A stretch of DNA of 64,000 bases from an uncultured Clostridia bacterium. Its GTDB lineage: Bacteria; Bacillota; Clostridia; Christensenellales; Borkfalkiaceae. Where the stretch lies: the NCBI GenBank assembly GCA_934254815.1, contig CAKQME010000004.1:1-64000 (forward strand), in the 5' to 3' direction. A model generated the notes under the pieces. It was not told the DNA's origin, did no database searches, and saw only the letters and a list, made by a program, of their open reading frames with translations. Numbering within the stretch: position 1 is the first letter of the stretch; every line of letters starts with the position of its first letter. Both the position numbers and the translations under genes were made by a program. Of this stretch, positions 24,469 through 34,434 are shown one piece after another.

Positions 24469-27400
24469 ATGGTCAAAAAGAAGATATTATCGCTCGCGCT
24501 TTCGGTTTTAACGCTGGTTTGCGCAGTTACGGCAATATCGTTTATCAAAAAAGATTCCGCATATTCGGCGTCGCTTGTCTTCGATACGGAAAACGCGCTT
24601 AAAGAGAGATATTTTCTGGATGAAATAATAACTATTCCGTCCGCGAAAATTTCCGTGAACGGAACAGAGTACGCTGCCGACGAACGCGTGATTTACTATC
24701 CGAACGGCAAAGTCTATACTAACGCGACCCATACTTTAACCGAAGTAGGCGGGTATTCGGTAGAATATTTTGCGAACGTAAACGGCAAAAGAATTTCCGA
24801 AAGCGCGAAATTCACGGTTGTTAAAGATACTTACGGCGCGCTCGGCGGAGCTACTGCCGAACTCGTCCCCTCGCTTACGAAAAAACTGGGCGAGAACGAC
24901 GGCGGGCTTTCGGTATCTATTCCCGACGGCGGCAAGTTTGTATATAATCAGCCGATAAATATTTCTTCGAGCGACAGAACCACGCCGATTATCGAGCTGT
25001 ATCCGTATAATAAAAATTCGGTAATGGAATCGTATTACGTCACGGACGAAAACGGCGACAGGGTTCTCGATGAAAACGGAAACCCCGTAATTGCGCAGAG
25101 AGTTACCGAAGAAGCTATAGCCGAAGCGCGTATTTTCGTTTTAAGAATTACCGATTGCTACGACGAAAACAACTACGTCGAAGTATATATCGACTGGAAC
25201 CTGACAAATCCGGGGCATGCGACTCTCGGCAAAAGAAGAGAAGCGACCTGTACCGCCGCCGCAAGCGGACAAAAAAAGACCTCGCTTATACCTAATCCGA
25301 GCGGAAGCACGAACAGATGGTATGCGAACAAGACCGTAGACGGCAACCCGTATCTTTTAACGATGGGCAGCAGTTACGGCAAGGGGTGCTCTTATAACGA
25401 AAGCACGGGTATTTCGATATTTTACGAATATAAAACAAACCGTATTTATATTAAAGATAAAAACGAATATCTTCTTACCGATTTAGACGATCCCAATCTT
25501 TATTTCACCACTCCTCTGGTCATAGAGGGCGGGTCTTATGTGACGGGCGCGCCGTTCAAAGGCTTTTCTACGGGCGAAGTTTATATTTCGGCTTATTGCG
25601 AAGAGTACTACCAGAACGAAGCGCATTTCGAAATAGCTTCCGTCTGCGGAATAAGCGGGCAGGAACTTTCGGAAAGAGAAGTTAAAGACAACGTTAAGCC
25701 GACTATTTCCGTTGACGTTAAAGACGGTAAAATACTTATCGCCAAGGGCGAAGAGTTTAAAATCTTTAACGCGACGGCAAACGATTTAAGCGGAATTAAA
25801 GAGTTTGACAGTAAAGTTTATTTCGATTACGGCGGAGAAAGACAGTCTTTAATCGGCGTTAAAAACGACGCGTTTACGCCGATGAGAACGGGCGTTTATA
25901 CTATAGAGTATACCGCCGTGGATATCTTCGGAAATACCGCCGTTAAAACGGTAGACGTCTTGTCGGTCAACGCGGAGAAAGGAAAGACTATCGGTTTCGA
26001 TCTCGCCGTTTCCGATTCGTATAAAGCGGGCGAAAATCACGAACTTTATTACGACGTTTTCGGTCTTAACGGTAACGTAAACGTTTCCGCTTACGCGATT
26101 TTTGCAGGCGGAGCGGATAAAAAACCGCTTGCGGCGATTGAAACCGAGAATGGTAAAGGATATATAGAGTTCGAGCCTGCCGAAGTGGGGAAATACGAAG
26201 TATGCGTTATCTGTAAAGACGGAGTCGTCGAAAAGACGTTTACTTACGAAGTGACCGTCGTGCCGTCGGAGAACGCATATCTGACTCCGCCGACGCTTCC
26301 CGAATACCTTATCGCCGGCGCGGAATATACGTTCGATTATAACGAGATTATTTATTTCGACGGAGCGACTTCGGCAAAATATCCGACGGTTTACGCCGTC
26401 GCGGACGGGAAAGAAAAAGTCAGGATAGATTACGAAGATTATTTTGTTCCGGAAACTGCCGGCAAAATCAAATTCTTATATTATGACGGCGAAACAAAAA
26501 TGGGCGAAAGCGAAGAGCTTGAAGTCGTAAAAGTAAAAAATAACGGAGCTTTGTCGATGAGTAATTACTTTAAAGGCGATTTCACGGCAAAACCCGTTAC
26601 GAGCTTTATAGAGTTTACGTCGAACAAAACGAGCGGCGATAACGAAATGGCGTTTATAAACGCGGTTTCGCTCGGAAATTTTTATCTTTCTTTCTCTACG
26701 GGACTTGAATATTTTACCGCGTTTGACGTTACGCTTATAAACTATTACGACAGAAACGAAAAGTTTACTTATTCGTTTTACGCAAACGGCGCGAATACCG
26801 AAATCGCGCTTAAAAACGCCGACGGAGAAGAACTCAAAAAGACAACCGTAAGTAAGAAATTCCACGATTCTACTTTCTTTATGCAGTATAATTCTAAAAC
26901 GGGAATGACAGAAAGCGGCTCGAACGCGGGTTTGGCGGATATCTCTTCGGATAAAATTTTAGTGCATTTTACTATGCGCGGTTTGAGCGGAAAAGGCTCG
27001 GTTAAGTTAAGGCAATTAAACAATCAACCTTTAAGTAACGCCGATTTCGACGTGTACGGCGCGACTTTCACGGTGTACAGTGCGGAGGGAAATCTTGAAA
27101 AGGGCGGCGAGATAACGCTTGTTCCGTCAGACGTTTCCGACGTGTTAAGCCCGTATCTTAAACGTAACTTTAAAATGACTGTTTCCGACGTAAACGACGA
27201 GATTATGACCGCCGTCGACGGAACCATTCTCAACTCGACCTGCGACCCGACGAAAGCGTATACCGTAAAACTCGAAGAATACGGAACTTATACCGTAAGA
27301 TACAGCTATACGGACTGGACGGGCGAAACCGTGCCTAAAACGCTGACGATAGAAGTTCTCGACAGAATTCCGCCCGTAATAAAGCTGGCGGACGGTTACG

Positions 27401-27648
27401 GTGAAAAAACTCTTATCAGAACGAGCGCGGGCAAAAAGATTAAACTCGTCGGCTACGAAGTGTCGGATAACGATACCGCGACGGAGGATTTAACTGTCGC
27501 CATTGTGGTTATCAATCCGAGAAACGAAGCGGTAAAGGTCGACGGAGAACTCGAACTCAACTTAAAAGGCGAGTATAAAGTTTATTACTATTGTTACGAC
27601 GCTTACGGCAACTATGCGTACACATATTATACGATAGCGGCGAGATAG
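24469..27648 (+). CDS. Large secreted Ig-like multidomain protein
   Basis: About 1,059 residues. Of two ATGs the second (24469) is 9 bases after AAGGAG and is preferred. Signal peptide about residues 1-33 (SAYSA). The rest is beta-rich, with Ig-like segments at about 45-120, 400-480 (ending 'TGVYTIEYTAVDIFGNTA') and the C-terminus (DRIPPVIKL, then 'YKVYYYCYDAYGNYAYTYY'), as in DUF5011/Big-type domains. The 130-400 stretch may be a carbohydrate-binding domain, not recognised. No catalytic motif and no anchor. In the importer operon it probably holds glycan at the surface. Confidence 0.7.
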   Translation: MVKKKILSLALSVLTLVCAVTAISFIKKDSAYSASLVFDTENALKERYFLDEIITIPSAKISVNGTEYAADERVIYYPNGKVYTNATHTLTEVGGYSVEYFANVNGKRISESAKFTVVKDTYGALGGATAELVPSLTKKLGENDGGLSVSIPDGGKFVYNQPINISSSDRTTPIIELYPYNKNSVMESYYVTDENGDRVLDENGNPVIAQRVTEEAIAEARIFVLRITDCYDENNYVEVYIDWNLTNPGHATLGKRREATCTAAASGQKKTSLIPNPSGSTNRWYANKTVDGNPYLLTMGSSYGKGCSYNESTGISIFYEYKTNRIYIKDKNEYLLTDLDDPNLYFTTPLVIEGGSYVTGAPFKGFSTGEVYISAYCEEYYQNEAHFEIASVCGISGQELSEREVKDNVKPTISVDVKDGKILIAKGEEFKIFNATANDLSGIKEFDSKVYFDYGGERQSLIGVKNDAFTPMRTGVYTIEYTAVDIFGNTAVKTVDVLSVNAEKGKTIGFDLAVSDSYKAGENHELYYDVFGLNGNVNVSAYAIFAGGADKKPLAAIETENGKGYIEFEPAEVGKYEVCVICKDGVVEKTFTYEVTVVPSENAYLTPPTLPEYLIAGAEYTFDYNEIIYFDGATSAKYPTVYAVADGKEKVRIDYEDYFVPETAGKIKFLYYDGETKMGESEELEVVKVKNNGALSMSNYFKGDFTAKPVTSFIEFTSNKTSGDNEMAFINAVSLGNFYLSFSTGLEYFTAFDVTLINYYDRNEKFTYSFYANGANTEIALKNADGEELKKTTVSKKFHDSTFFMQYNSKTGMTESGSNAGLADISSDKILVHFTMRGLSGKGSVKLRQLNNQPLSNADFDVYGATFTVYSAEGNLEKGGEITLVPSDVSDVLSPYLKRNFKMTVSDVNDEIMTAVDGTILNSTCDPTKAYTVKLEEYGTYTVRYSYTDWTGETVPKTLTIEVLDRIPPVIKLADGYGEKTLIRTSAGKKIKLVGYEVSDNDTATEDLTVAIVVINPRNEAVKVDGELELNLKGEYKVYYYCYDAYGNYAYTYYTIAAR

Positions 27649-27661
27649 GAGGAAACGGAAT

Positions 27662-29713
27662 ATGAAAAATAAAATAACTTGTTTTATTGTCGCTTTATGC
27701 GCTATGTTTTCGGTCGCTTTTTCGGGTTGTTCCGGTTGCTCGGATAAAAAAGAAGAGATTTTCGTTTTATCCGGCGTCGAGTATAAAGGCGTTCACGAAC
27801 TGAACGCCGTCGAAACCGACGAATGGCTTTTAAAAGACGGCAAAACCGATTATTCGATAGTCGTTCCGTCGGAGACTTCGACGATTATAAACGTCGCTAA
27901 AGACGAGTTTATCGATCTTTTCCGTATGGCTACGGGTATTACTCTTTCTATCGTAAAAGACGCGGGCTTAACGCATACGAAAGACGGAAAGTATATATCT
28001 CTCGGAGAAACGACGCTTTTTGAAAGTTCGGGGCTTACCGTCGATAAAAAAGAGCTTACCAAAGACGGAATAAGAATAATTACCAAAGATAAAACCGTTT
28101 ATCTTGTCGGCGGCAGCGATTACGGCACGGTGTATTCGGTGTACGATTTTATGAAACTTACGTTCGACTACGAGTATTTTTACGACGATTGTATACAGAT
28201 AGAAAAGAACGTTAAGAACAAAAAACTTCTTGAATATAACGTAAAAGACATACCCGATATGATTGACAGAAAAGGCGGTTGGCTGCCGCAGCTCTGGAAA
28301 AACGTCGATAATATCGCGTATAGGGTTAGACTTGCATCCGCAAGTTCGCAGATTACCGATCTTCCCGCATATACGGACTTCGACGAAACAAAATCTGCGG
28401 GATATACCGTCCATACGACGGACGATTTGCTTCCCAAAGCCACATATCAGCAAAAACACCCTAAGTGGTATACTACCGTAACCGCAGAGGGCGGCAAGCA
28501 GCTTTGTTATACCGCTCGCGGCGACAGCAAAGAATTCGAGGCTATGGCGGAGGAATGCGCCAAAAAGATAGAATTCGCGCTTACGGTCAACACTCCCGCA
28601 GACAAACCGTTTATAAATAACTGTTATATCGGTATGGAGGATACTTACGACGCTTGCGCGTGCGAAGAGTGTACAAGACTAAAAGAGTATTACGGCGCGG
28701 AATCAGGCGCGGTGTGCATATTCGTAAACAGAGTAGCCGAACTTGTAGACGAGTGGATGAACAACCCCGAAAACGCCGAGTATTACAGAGAAGATTTTCA
28801 TATAATGCTTCTTGCGTACAATAACTTTATCGACGCGCCCGTCAGATACGACGAAACGGCTAAGAAATATGTCGCGGTAGACGAAAAAGTTAAACTCCGC
28901 GATAACGTCGGCGTTTATTACGCGGATATTAAGCAGGACTGGCAATCGTCGCTATTTTCCAAAGCGAACGAAAAGACGCTTGTGAACCTGCAGGGTTGGT
29001 CAGAACTTACAAACAGAATCGATCATTACGTTTACGCGATAAACTATAACACCAACGGCACGAATTTAACGCCTTACGATACTTTTAATTATTTTACCGA
29101 CGAAATGTTCAGGTATTATATGAGTATCGGTTCGCGCGGGTATTATGTATGTAATATCGGCGGATATTCAAATAACGGCGATTACGAAGTGAATTGGGGC
29201 AAACTTAAGCTTTATCTTCAGACAAATCTGTTATGGGATTGCAATCAGAGCGAAGCCGAGCTTATGGATAAATGGTTTAACGCTATGTTTGCCGACGCCG
29301 CGCCCGTTATGAGAAGTCTGTTCGACCTTCAAAGGGTTTATATGTCTGAACTGAGCAATAAAAACGGATTTTACGTTCAGGACAGTATTTATATAAATCT
29401 TAAACAAAAGAGCTTGTTCCCGCAAAACGTTTTACTGCAATGGATGGGAATGTGCGATACGGCGGCAAACGCGATAGCGAAATATAAAGAATCGGACGCC
29501 GATTATTATAAAACGCTTCTTACGCATATAGAAGCCGAATATCTGGCTCCGGCGCATATTTATCTGAGTCTATATAAAGAAGACTTGCTCGACGGCGTTA
29601 AATATGAAGTACGCGACAGAATTTATAACGCTCTTACGCTTATGAATATCGAAGATATACGCCTCGAAGGGTTCTCGAATTCTTCGCTCGTCAAAAGTCT
29701 CGAATCGGTTTAA
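27662..29713 (+). CDS. DUF4838 lipoprotein (GH67/GH20-like barrel)
   Basis: 683 residues with lipoprotein signal (lipobox FSGC, Cys23). Residues 55-190 look like the small alpha/beta domain that precedes barrels in GH67 and GH20 enzymes (ISLGETTLFESS, then 'TVYSVYDFMKLTFDYEYFYD'). Residues 200-520 form the DUF4838 barrel with the motif 'DACACEECTRL', a C-x-C-x2-C cluster that returns in the gene at 56497. Members are thought to be glycosidases by fold, without proven activity that I know of. GGAGG precedes the start. Anchored outside the cell next to the importer, it may trim glycan before uptake. Confidence 0.75.
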   Translation: MKNKITCFIVALCAMFSVAFSGCSGCSDKKEEIFVLSGVEYKGVHELNAVETDEWLLKDGKTDYSIVVPSETSTIINVAKDEFIDLFRMATGITLSIVKDAGLTHTKDGKYISLGETTLFESSGLTVDKKELTKDGIRIITKDKTVYLVGGSDYGTVYSVYDFMKLTFDYEYFYDDCIQIEKNVKNKKLLEYNVKDIPDMIDRKGGWLPQLWKNVDNIAYRVRLASASSQITDLPAYTDFDETKSAGYTVHTTDDLLPKATYQQKHPKWYTTVTAEGGKQLCYTARGDSKEFEAMAEECAKKIEFALTVNTPADKPFINNCYIGMEDTYDACACEECTRLKEYYGAESGAVCIFVNRVAELVDEWMNNPENAEYYREDFHIMLLAYNNFIDAPVRYDETAKKYVAVDEKVKLRDNVGVYYADIKQDWQSSLFSKANEKTLVNLQGWSELTNRIDHYVYAINYNTNGTNLTPYDTFNYFTDEMFRYYMSIGSRGYYVCNIGGYSNNGDYEVNWGKLKLYLQTNLLWDCNQSEAELMDKWFNAMFADAAPVMRSLFDLQRVYMSELSNKNGFYVQDSIYINLKQKSLFPQNVLLQWMGMCDTAANAIAKYKESDADYYKTLLTHIEAEYLAPAHIYLSLYKEDLLDGVKYEVRDRIYNALTLMNIEDIRLEGFSNSSLVKSLESV

Positions 29714-29728
29714 AATAAAGGGGAAAAC

Positions 29729-31936
29729 ATGAAGAAAATAAAATTATTATCGATAATCGCTCTATTTGCGGCATTATGCGCATTTTCATTTACCGCGTGC
29801 AAAAAAGACGATACCACGCGAGAAGAAATAAGCGCTAACGAAAAACCTCTTACGGTTGCTGTTAAAGAATACGACCTTATAGTAGGCGACGAGGCGACGG
29901 TTTCCGTCGACTATGAAACGAAAGACGGCAAAATTCTTACCTTTTCTTCGGCTGACGACAAGGTCGCAAAGGTTGACGAAAACGGCAGAATCGTCGCTAA
30001 CGGTATAGGCGAAACGAGCGTGAAAGTAAAATACGGTGACGAAGAAGTTTCGGTTTCGGTTAAAGTCGGGCTGGGAGATCTTGCGCCTGCGCTTATAGTG
30101 AAGCACATTTCGCAGGATAAATTTACTATGACCGTCGGTGAAGAAATAGAACTTTCGCCCGTGGTTTCTTTTAACGGCAAAGAATTTTTGCCCGACGAAG
30201 TTTCTCTTACGCAGACCGACGAAAGCGTTGCCGATATAAACGGCAGCGTTATAAAACCTAAGGGTAAGGGCGACACCGAAGTTACGTTATCGTGCAAGTG
30301 GCAGGGCAGAGAGTTTTCTACGTTAAAGAGAACTTTTAAAATCACCGCCATAAACAAAATAGAACTTTTATTGAATAACGGCAGCGATTTTTCCGATATG
30401 GTTTTATATACCTTGGATAATTTCGACGGAAATAATTTTTCTACGAGCGAACCGTTTTCAGTAAAAGGGTATATGAACGGTACCGAAGTAACGCCCGTAG
30501 TCACCGTACTCAGCGGCAAAAATCTTCTCGACTATTCCGAAACCGACGAGAGAGTTTCCGTTTCCGCGGCAAAAGAAGCGGGAACGGCAGTCGTCAGAAT
30601 CGAAATTTCGGGCTTTAACGAAACTTATACAAAGGATATAAACGTGGTAATAAAGCCGTGTTTCGGAGTTTATCGCGGCGACCCGGTTTTATTCTCTCTT
30701 GCGGACGGTGACCTGCCTACCGAGCTGATTTTCGGCGGAAAAACCGAAATCGTTTCGGCGGAATATACAGACGGCGGCGAAATAGAGGTTGTCGGCGGCA
30801 GAATTATCGGGTTATCCGTCGAAAACGAAAAACTCGGTAAAGAAATAGTCATAAGGGCGTACGCAAAAAGTTGCGGCTACGAGATAACGATTAAACCTTA
30901 TACGAAAGTTATCAGATCGGCTCTTGACTTCAAGTATTTTTCTATTGAAAACGTCGCTACGTCGGGGTCGGCGGGCAAAGCGTATTCCGTGACGGCGTCG
31001 TCTGTTTTCGACGGATATTATATCGTCGCAAACGATATAGACGCGTCGGGTTATACTCATCAGGTCGTTAAAGACGCGGAACAGAATCTTATTCTTAACG
31101 GTAAAAACGGCTCGAAATTATCCGCCGACGAAGACGGCTCGCGTTACGGGCAACTTCATATGGTTAAAAACCTTGTCGGCGGTTTGACGGGAGTATTCGA
31201 CGGTAACGGGCATACCGTAAGCGATATGACAGTTCTCGATCAGGGGTTGTTCGGAATCGTCTGCGGCGGAGCTATTAAAAACATAGCGTTTAAAAACGTT
31301 ACTATAAAGGGCAGTGCGTATCAGAGAAATATCGCGTTGTTTGCTCAGCACGTTAAAAACGCTACCATATCTAACGTCTATGTAAAGGCGAATACTTTGT
31401 TCGGCGGTACGAACGCGAAAGACGGGCTTGCCGACGCGGGCGGAAACAGGGCGTTGCTCGCTATAACGATGGATAATACCAAAGTGAGCGATTGCGTGTT
31501 CGATTACGAAATTGCGAATACGGAAAAACAATATTCGTATTCTTACGGTTTATACTGCTGCGATTCCAACTTCTTCGGCGGACATTCCGACAGCGTTATG
31601 ATTTCCGAATTTAAAAACGTTTACGTTGTATCCGACGAACCTTTGCTCGTACAGAACAACTCGCTTGTATTAAAGAAAGCAAACACGCACGTTATTCTTG
31701 CCGAAAACGAAGTCGATGAAAAAACGAACAAGTTGACGGTCGCGACTACACTTTTAAGCGGCAGATTTTTCAATTCGACCGAGAGCGAAAATGCGCTTAA
31801 CGATAATTATATATTCGTTCAGAGCGGAGTCAAACGTTACGAAACCGTAACGGCTATGAATGAAGCCGATGACGATTATTCGTCTTTCGATAAGAATTTC
31901 TGGAACGTTAAAAACGGCGTATTGTCGTTTAACTAA
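29729..31936 (+). CDS. Lipoprotein with Big_2 domains and GLUG-like module
   Basis: 735 residues; lipobox FTAC (Cys24). Residues 35-110 are a bacterial Ig-like (Big_2) domain (VDYETKDGKILTFSSADDKV, then 'GETSVKVKYGDEEVSVSVKV') and 115-205 a second one. From about residue 390 to the end it matches the C-terminal module of the protein at 16907: 'GYYIVANDIDASGY', 'GGLTGVFDGNGHTVSDM', 'LFGIVCGGAIKNIAFKN', 'SYGLYCCD', 'DYSSFDKNFWNVKNGVLSF'. So two differently anchored carriers present the same module. Likely a glycan-binding surface protein; no enzyme motif seen. Confidence 0.75.
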   Translation: MKKIKLLSIIALFAALCAFSFTACKKDDTTREEISANEKPLTVAVKEYDLIVGDEATVSVDYETKDGKILTFSSADDKVAKVDENGRIVANGIGETSVKVKYGDEEVSVSVKVGLGDLAPALIVKHISQDKFTMTVGEEIELSPVVSFNGKEFLPDEVSLTQTDESVADINGSVIKPKGKGDTEVTLSCKWQGREFSTLKRTFKITAINKIELLLNNGSDFSDMVLYTLDNFDGNNFSTSEPFSVKGYMNGTEVTPVVTVLSGKNLLDYSETDERVSVSAAKEAGTAVVRIEISGFNETYTKDINVVIKPCFGVYRGDPVLFSLADGDLPTELIFGGKTEIVSAEYTDGGEIEVVGGRIIGLSVENEKLGKEIVIRAYAKSCGYEITIKPYTKVIRSALDFKYFSIENVATSGSAGKAYSVTASSVFDGYYIVANDIDASGYTHQVVKDAEQNLILNGKNGSKLSADEDGSRYGQLHMVKNLVGGLTGVFDGNGHTVSDMTVLDQGLFGIVCGGAIKNIAFKNVTIKGSAYQRNIALFAQHVKNATISNVYVKANTLFGGTNAKDGLADAGGNRALLAITMDNTKVSDCVFDYEIANTEKQYSYSYGLYCCDSNFFGGHSDSVMISEFKNVYVVSDEPLLVQNNSLVLKKANTHVILAENEVDEKTNKLTVATTLLSGRFFNSTESENALNDNYIFVQSGVKRYETVTAMNEADDDYSSFDKNFWNVKNGVLSFN

Positions 31937-31943
31937 GTAAGAA

Positions 31944-31976
31944 TATGCCGTTTGCGGGTACGCCGAAAACGGCATA
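31944..31976 (+). other. Intercistronic hairpin after the second module protein
   Basis: TATGCCGTTT and AAACGGCATA pair over 10 bp around a 13-base loop with a further GCG/CGC pair. A-rich sequence follows, not a T-run. As at 18889 it separates the gene for a module-bearing surface protein from a cytoplasmic enzyme gene, 18 bases before the next start. Confidence 0.7.
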
Positions 31977-31994
31977 AAAAATAAAGGAGTAAAA

Positions 31995-33113
31995 ATGAAA
32001 ATTTTCGACGGACATTTACATACTTTCAGGTTTAAAGTGGCAGTAAGAGAATCAATAGATTTGTTCAGACGGCAATTCGAGCGTTTTGGCGTGGAGAAAA
32101 TGACCTTTCTCGCATTACCTCTGGACGCGATACCGGGTAAAGTCGAATTCGATAAAACCGATCTGACGGATAATATAAAGGCAATGTATTTCAAGTCTGT
32201 ATTCTCGCCAAACGCCTATGCTTACGCGGGGCTTGAATATAAAGGACTCGACGTAAAGAACAGAGAAACGCTTGCCGACGAACTGTTAAGACAAGTCAAA
32301 GAATATAAAGCCGTCGGTTACGACGGAATGAAAATGTACGAAGGACACCCTAATCACCGTAAATTACTTGGTTATCCTTTGTATGACAAAGTGTTCGATA
32401 AATTTTTCGACTACTGTGAAAAAGAAGGGTTTCCTATTCTTATGCACCTTGCAAACCCAGCGGAATTCTGGGACGAGAGTAAAGTTTCCGAGTACTGGAA
32501 AGCGCGCGGCTGTTATTTCGACGAGAGTTATCCGAAATTTTCGGATTTCCACGACGAAATATTAAAGAGAATGGAAAAGAACCCGAATCTTAAATTCTCG
32601 CTCGCGCACTGGGGCTTTCTGACTTACGATAAACATAAAGCCGAACAGTTTATGAGTTATAAAAACACTATGCTCGACGTTTGTCCCGGCGGAATAAATT
32701 TCTTTAATATATTAAAGGATAAAAATTACTGGATACCTTTTATAGAGAAGTATGCGGACAGAATAACTTATGGTACGGATAGTTATAACTTCGAGTACGA
32801 CAACGAAGAAAACTGGCTTAAAAATACGGGTAATCGTCCTGTATTCGTGCAAGATTTCTTTTTAACCGAAACCAAGCACGTTTATTCGGGAGACGAATTT
32901 ACGGGCATAGGCTTAAAGGAAGAATATGCGAATAAGATTTTTTACGATAATCTGATAAAGCTTTTAGGCGAGCCTGAATATATAGATTACGATTATTTTA
33001 TTGAAAAATGCGGTAAACTTCTCGAAAACGAAACCCGCGACAGCTTAGACGGTTATAACCTCTGGTGTATGGAAAACGACTTTAAGTCAATGAAAAACGG
33101 AAGAAGATTATGA
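31995..33113 (+). CDS. Amidohydrolase-superfamily protein (Amidohydro_2 type), paralogue A
   Basis: 372 residues, AAGGAG before the ATG. The metal site of a TIM-barrel metal hydrolase is visible: His7 and His9 (DGHLHT), His151 (LMHLANP), His205 (LAHWGF) and Asp262 (GTDSYNF). The subfamily holds lactonases for sugar acids, decarboxylases and other hydrolases of small polar molecules. Shares 'EYWKARGCYFDE' and 'YNFEYD' with the paralogue at 34435. Overlaps the next gene by ATGA. With sugar-acid enzymes downstream, a lactonase is one reasonable guess, not shown. Confidence 0.85.
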   Translation: MKIFDGHLHTFRFKVAVRESIDLFRRQFERFGVEKMTFLALPLDAIPGKVEFDKTDLTDNIKAMYFKSVFSPNAYAYAGLEYKGLDVKNRETLADELLRQVKEYKAVGYDGMKMYEGHPNHRKLLGYPLYDKVFDKFFDYCEKEGFPILMHLANPAEFWDESKVSEYWKARGCYFDESYPKFSDFHDEILKRMEKNPNLKFSLAHWGFLTYDKHKAEQFMSYKNTMLDVCPGGINFFNILKDKNYWIPFIEKYADRITYGTDSYNFEYDNEENWLKNTGNRPVFVQDFFLTETKHVYSGDEFTGIGLKEEYANKIFYDNLIKLLGEPEYIDYDYFIEKCGKLLENETRDSLDGYNLWCMENDFKSMKNGRRL

Positions 33114-34432
33114 ATAAGAAATATAAAGAATACGACGGGGTTATTACTAACCCGTATATAGGATTTACGTCTTTTAACCATTTCAGAAACGGAAAACTTT
33201 ATTCCGACTGCATAACGGGCAGCGGCAACGTCGCGAGTTGCGAAACGGAGAGCTTCGAATGTTATCCCGTACCTGCGGGCGTGGAAGAAAAAGGAAGAGA
33301 GCAGGGCTATTATCCCGATACTTCCGTCGCGTATATCCGAGTTTTGTGGAAAGAATTCGAACCGAAGCAGGGCGAATATAATTATGGCTTTATACAGGAT
33401 ATTTTAGATACCGCCCGCAGGAACGGACAGACTGTTATGTTCCGTTTAATGCCGCACAGCACCTGCGCCCGCGACGACGTTCCAGATTGGCTTAAAAGTA
33501 TTATGCCTTGCCCCGAACGCCCCGACGGAATGAGAGTAAAAGATTCTCCGACCGATCCGAGATATCTGAAACTTTTCGGAGAAGCAATAGAAAAACTGGG
33601 CGAAAGATTCGACGAGGACAAAACGCTCGATTGTATAGACGTATCGCTCGGCGGAGCATGGGGAGAGGGTTCTACTTCGTTCCCGCAGGAAGATCTGATA
33701 GCGTTGATGGATATATACGTCAGAGTGTTTAAAAATACCAAACTTATCGGTCAGTTCGTCAATGCCGTGATGATTGACCATATCTCGGCAGTTCGTCCGA
33801 TAGGCTGGAGAGCCGACGGTCTTGGTTCTCCTAAACATATGACGGAGATATATCCCGAAAGACTGAAAAGTCTGAATAAAGATATATGGAAAACCGCGCC
33901 GGTATCTTTTGAGTCGTACTGGTGGATCAGCGAATGGTATCGCCATAACTGGGATATAGACGCGATAATAGAATTTACGCTTAGTCAGCATGTAAGCACG
34001 TTCAATACAAAATCTTTCCCGATACAGTGGGCGTTGAAAGATAAAATAGAGAACTGGCTTAAAAAAATGGGTTACAGATTTGTTTTAAAAGAAACGACTG
34101 CGCCCGACAACGCGAAAGCGGGCGGAAAGCTGACGATTAAATTTACGGTGGAAAATAAAGGCGTTGCGCCTATATATAACGATATCCCCCTTAAACTTTA
34201 TATCTTAAACGACGAAATCGGTTACGAGCTGAACAGCGGAACGGATATAAGGAAGTGGTTGACGGGGGAGTATGCCGAAGAGTTTACCGTAAGTCTCCCG
34301 GAAAAAATAAAAACGGGTAAATATTCTCTTAAACTCGCTGTCAACGACGGCGATAAGTTCGTTAAGTTTGCAAACGACGATATCTGCGGCGACGGCGGCA
34401 TATTCATAGGCGAGATAAATATAGAGGCGTAA
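33110..34432 (+). CDS. DUF4832-type protein, glycoside hydrolase-like barrel
   Basis: 440 residues, no signal peptide. Residues 1-320 form a barrel resembling GH42-like N-terminal parts of DUF4874/DUF4832 proteins: 'TSVAYIRVLWKEFEPKQGEY', 'VMFRLMPHSTCARDDVP', 'DVSLGGAWGEGSTSF' with a conserved Glu after WG, and 'FESYWWISEWYRHNWD'. Residues 335-435 are a beta-sandwich domain (LTIKFTVENKGVAPIYN). The family has no activity known to me. It lies between two amidohydrolase paralogues, overlapping the first by 4 bases and the second by a 2-base gap, so the three probably serve one substrate. Confidence 0.8.
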   Translation: MNKKYKEYDGVITNPYIGFTSFNHFRNGKLYSDCITGSGNVASCETESFECYPVPAGVEEKGREQGYYPDTSVAYIRVLWKEFEPKQGEYNYGFIQDILDTARRNGQTVMFRLMPHSTCARDDVPDWLKSIMPCPERPDGMRVKDSPTDPRYLKLFGEAIEKLGERFDEDKTLDCIDVSLGGAWGEGSTSFPQEDLIALMDIYVRVFKNTKLIGQFVNAVMIDHISAVRPIGWRADGLGSPKHMTEIYPERLKSLNKDIWKTAPVSFESYWWISEWYRHNWDIDAIIEFTLSQHVSTFNTKSFPIQWALKDKIENWLKKMGYRFVLKETTAPDNAKAGGKLTIKFTVENKGVAPIYNDIPLKLYILNDEIGYELNSGTDIRKWLTGEYAEEFTVSLPEKIKTGKYSLKLAVNDGDKFVKFANDDICGDGGIFIGEINIEA

Positions 34433-34434
34433 AT

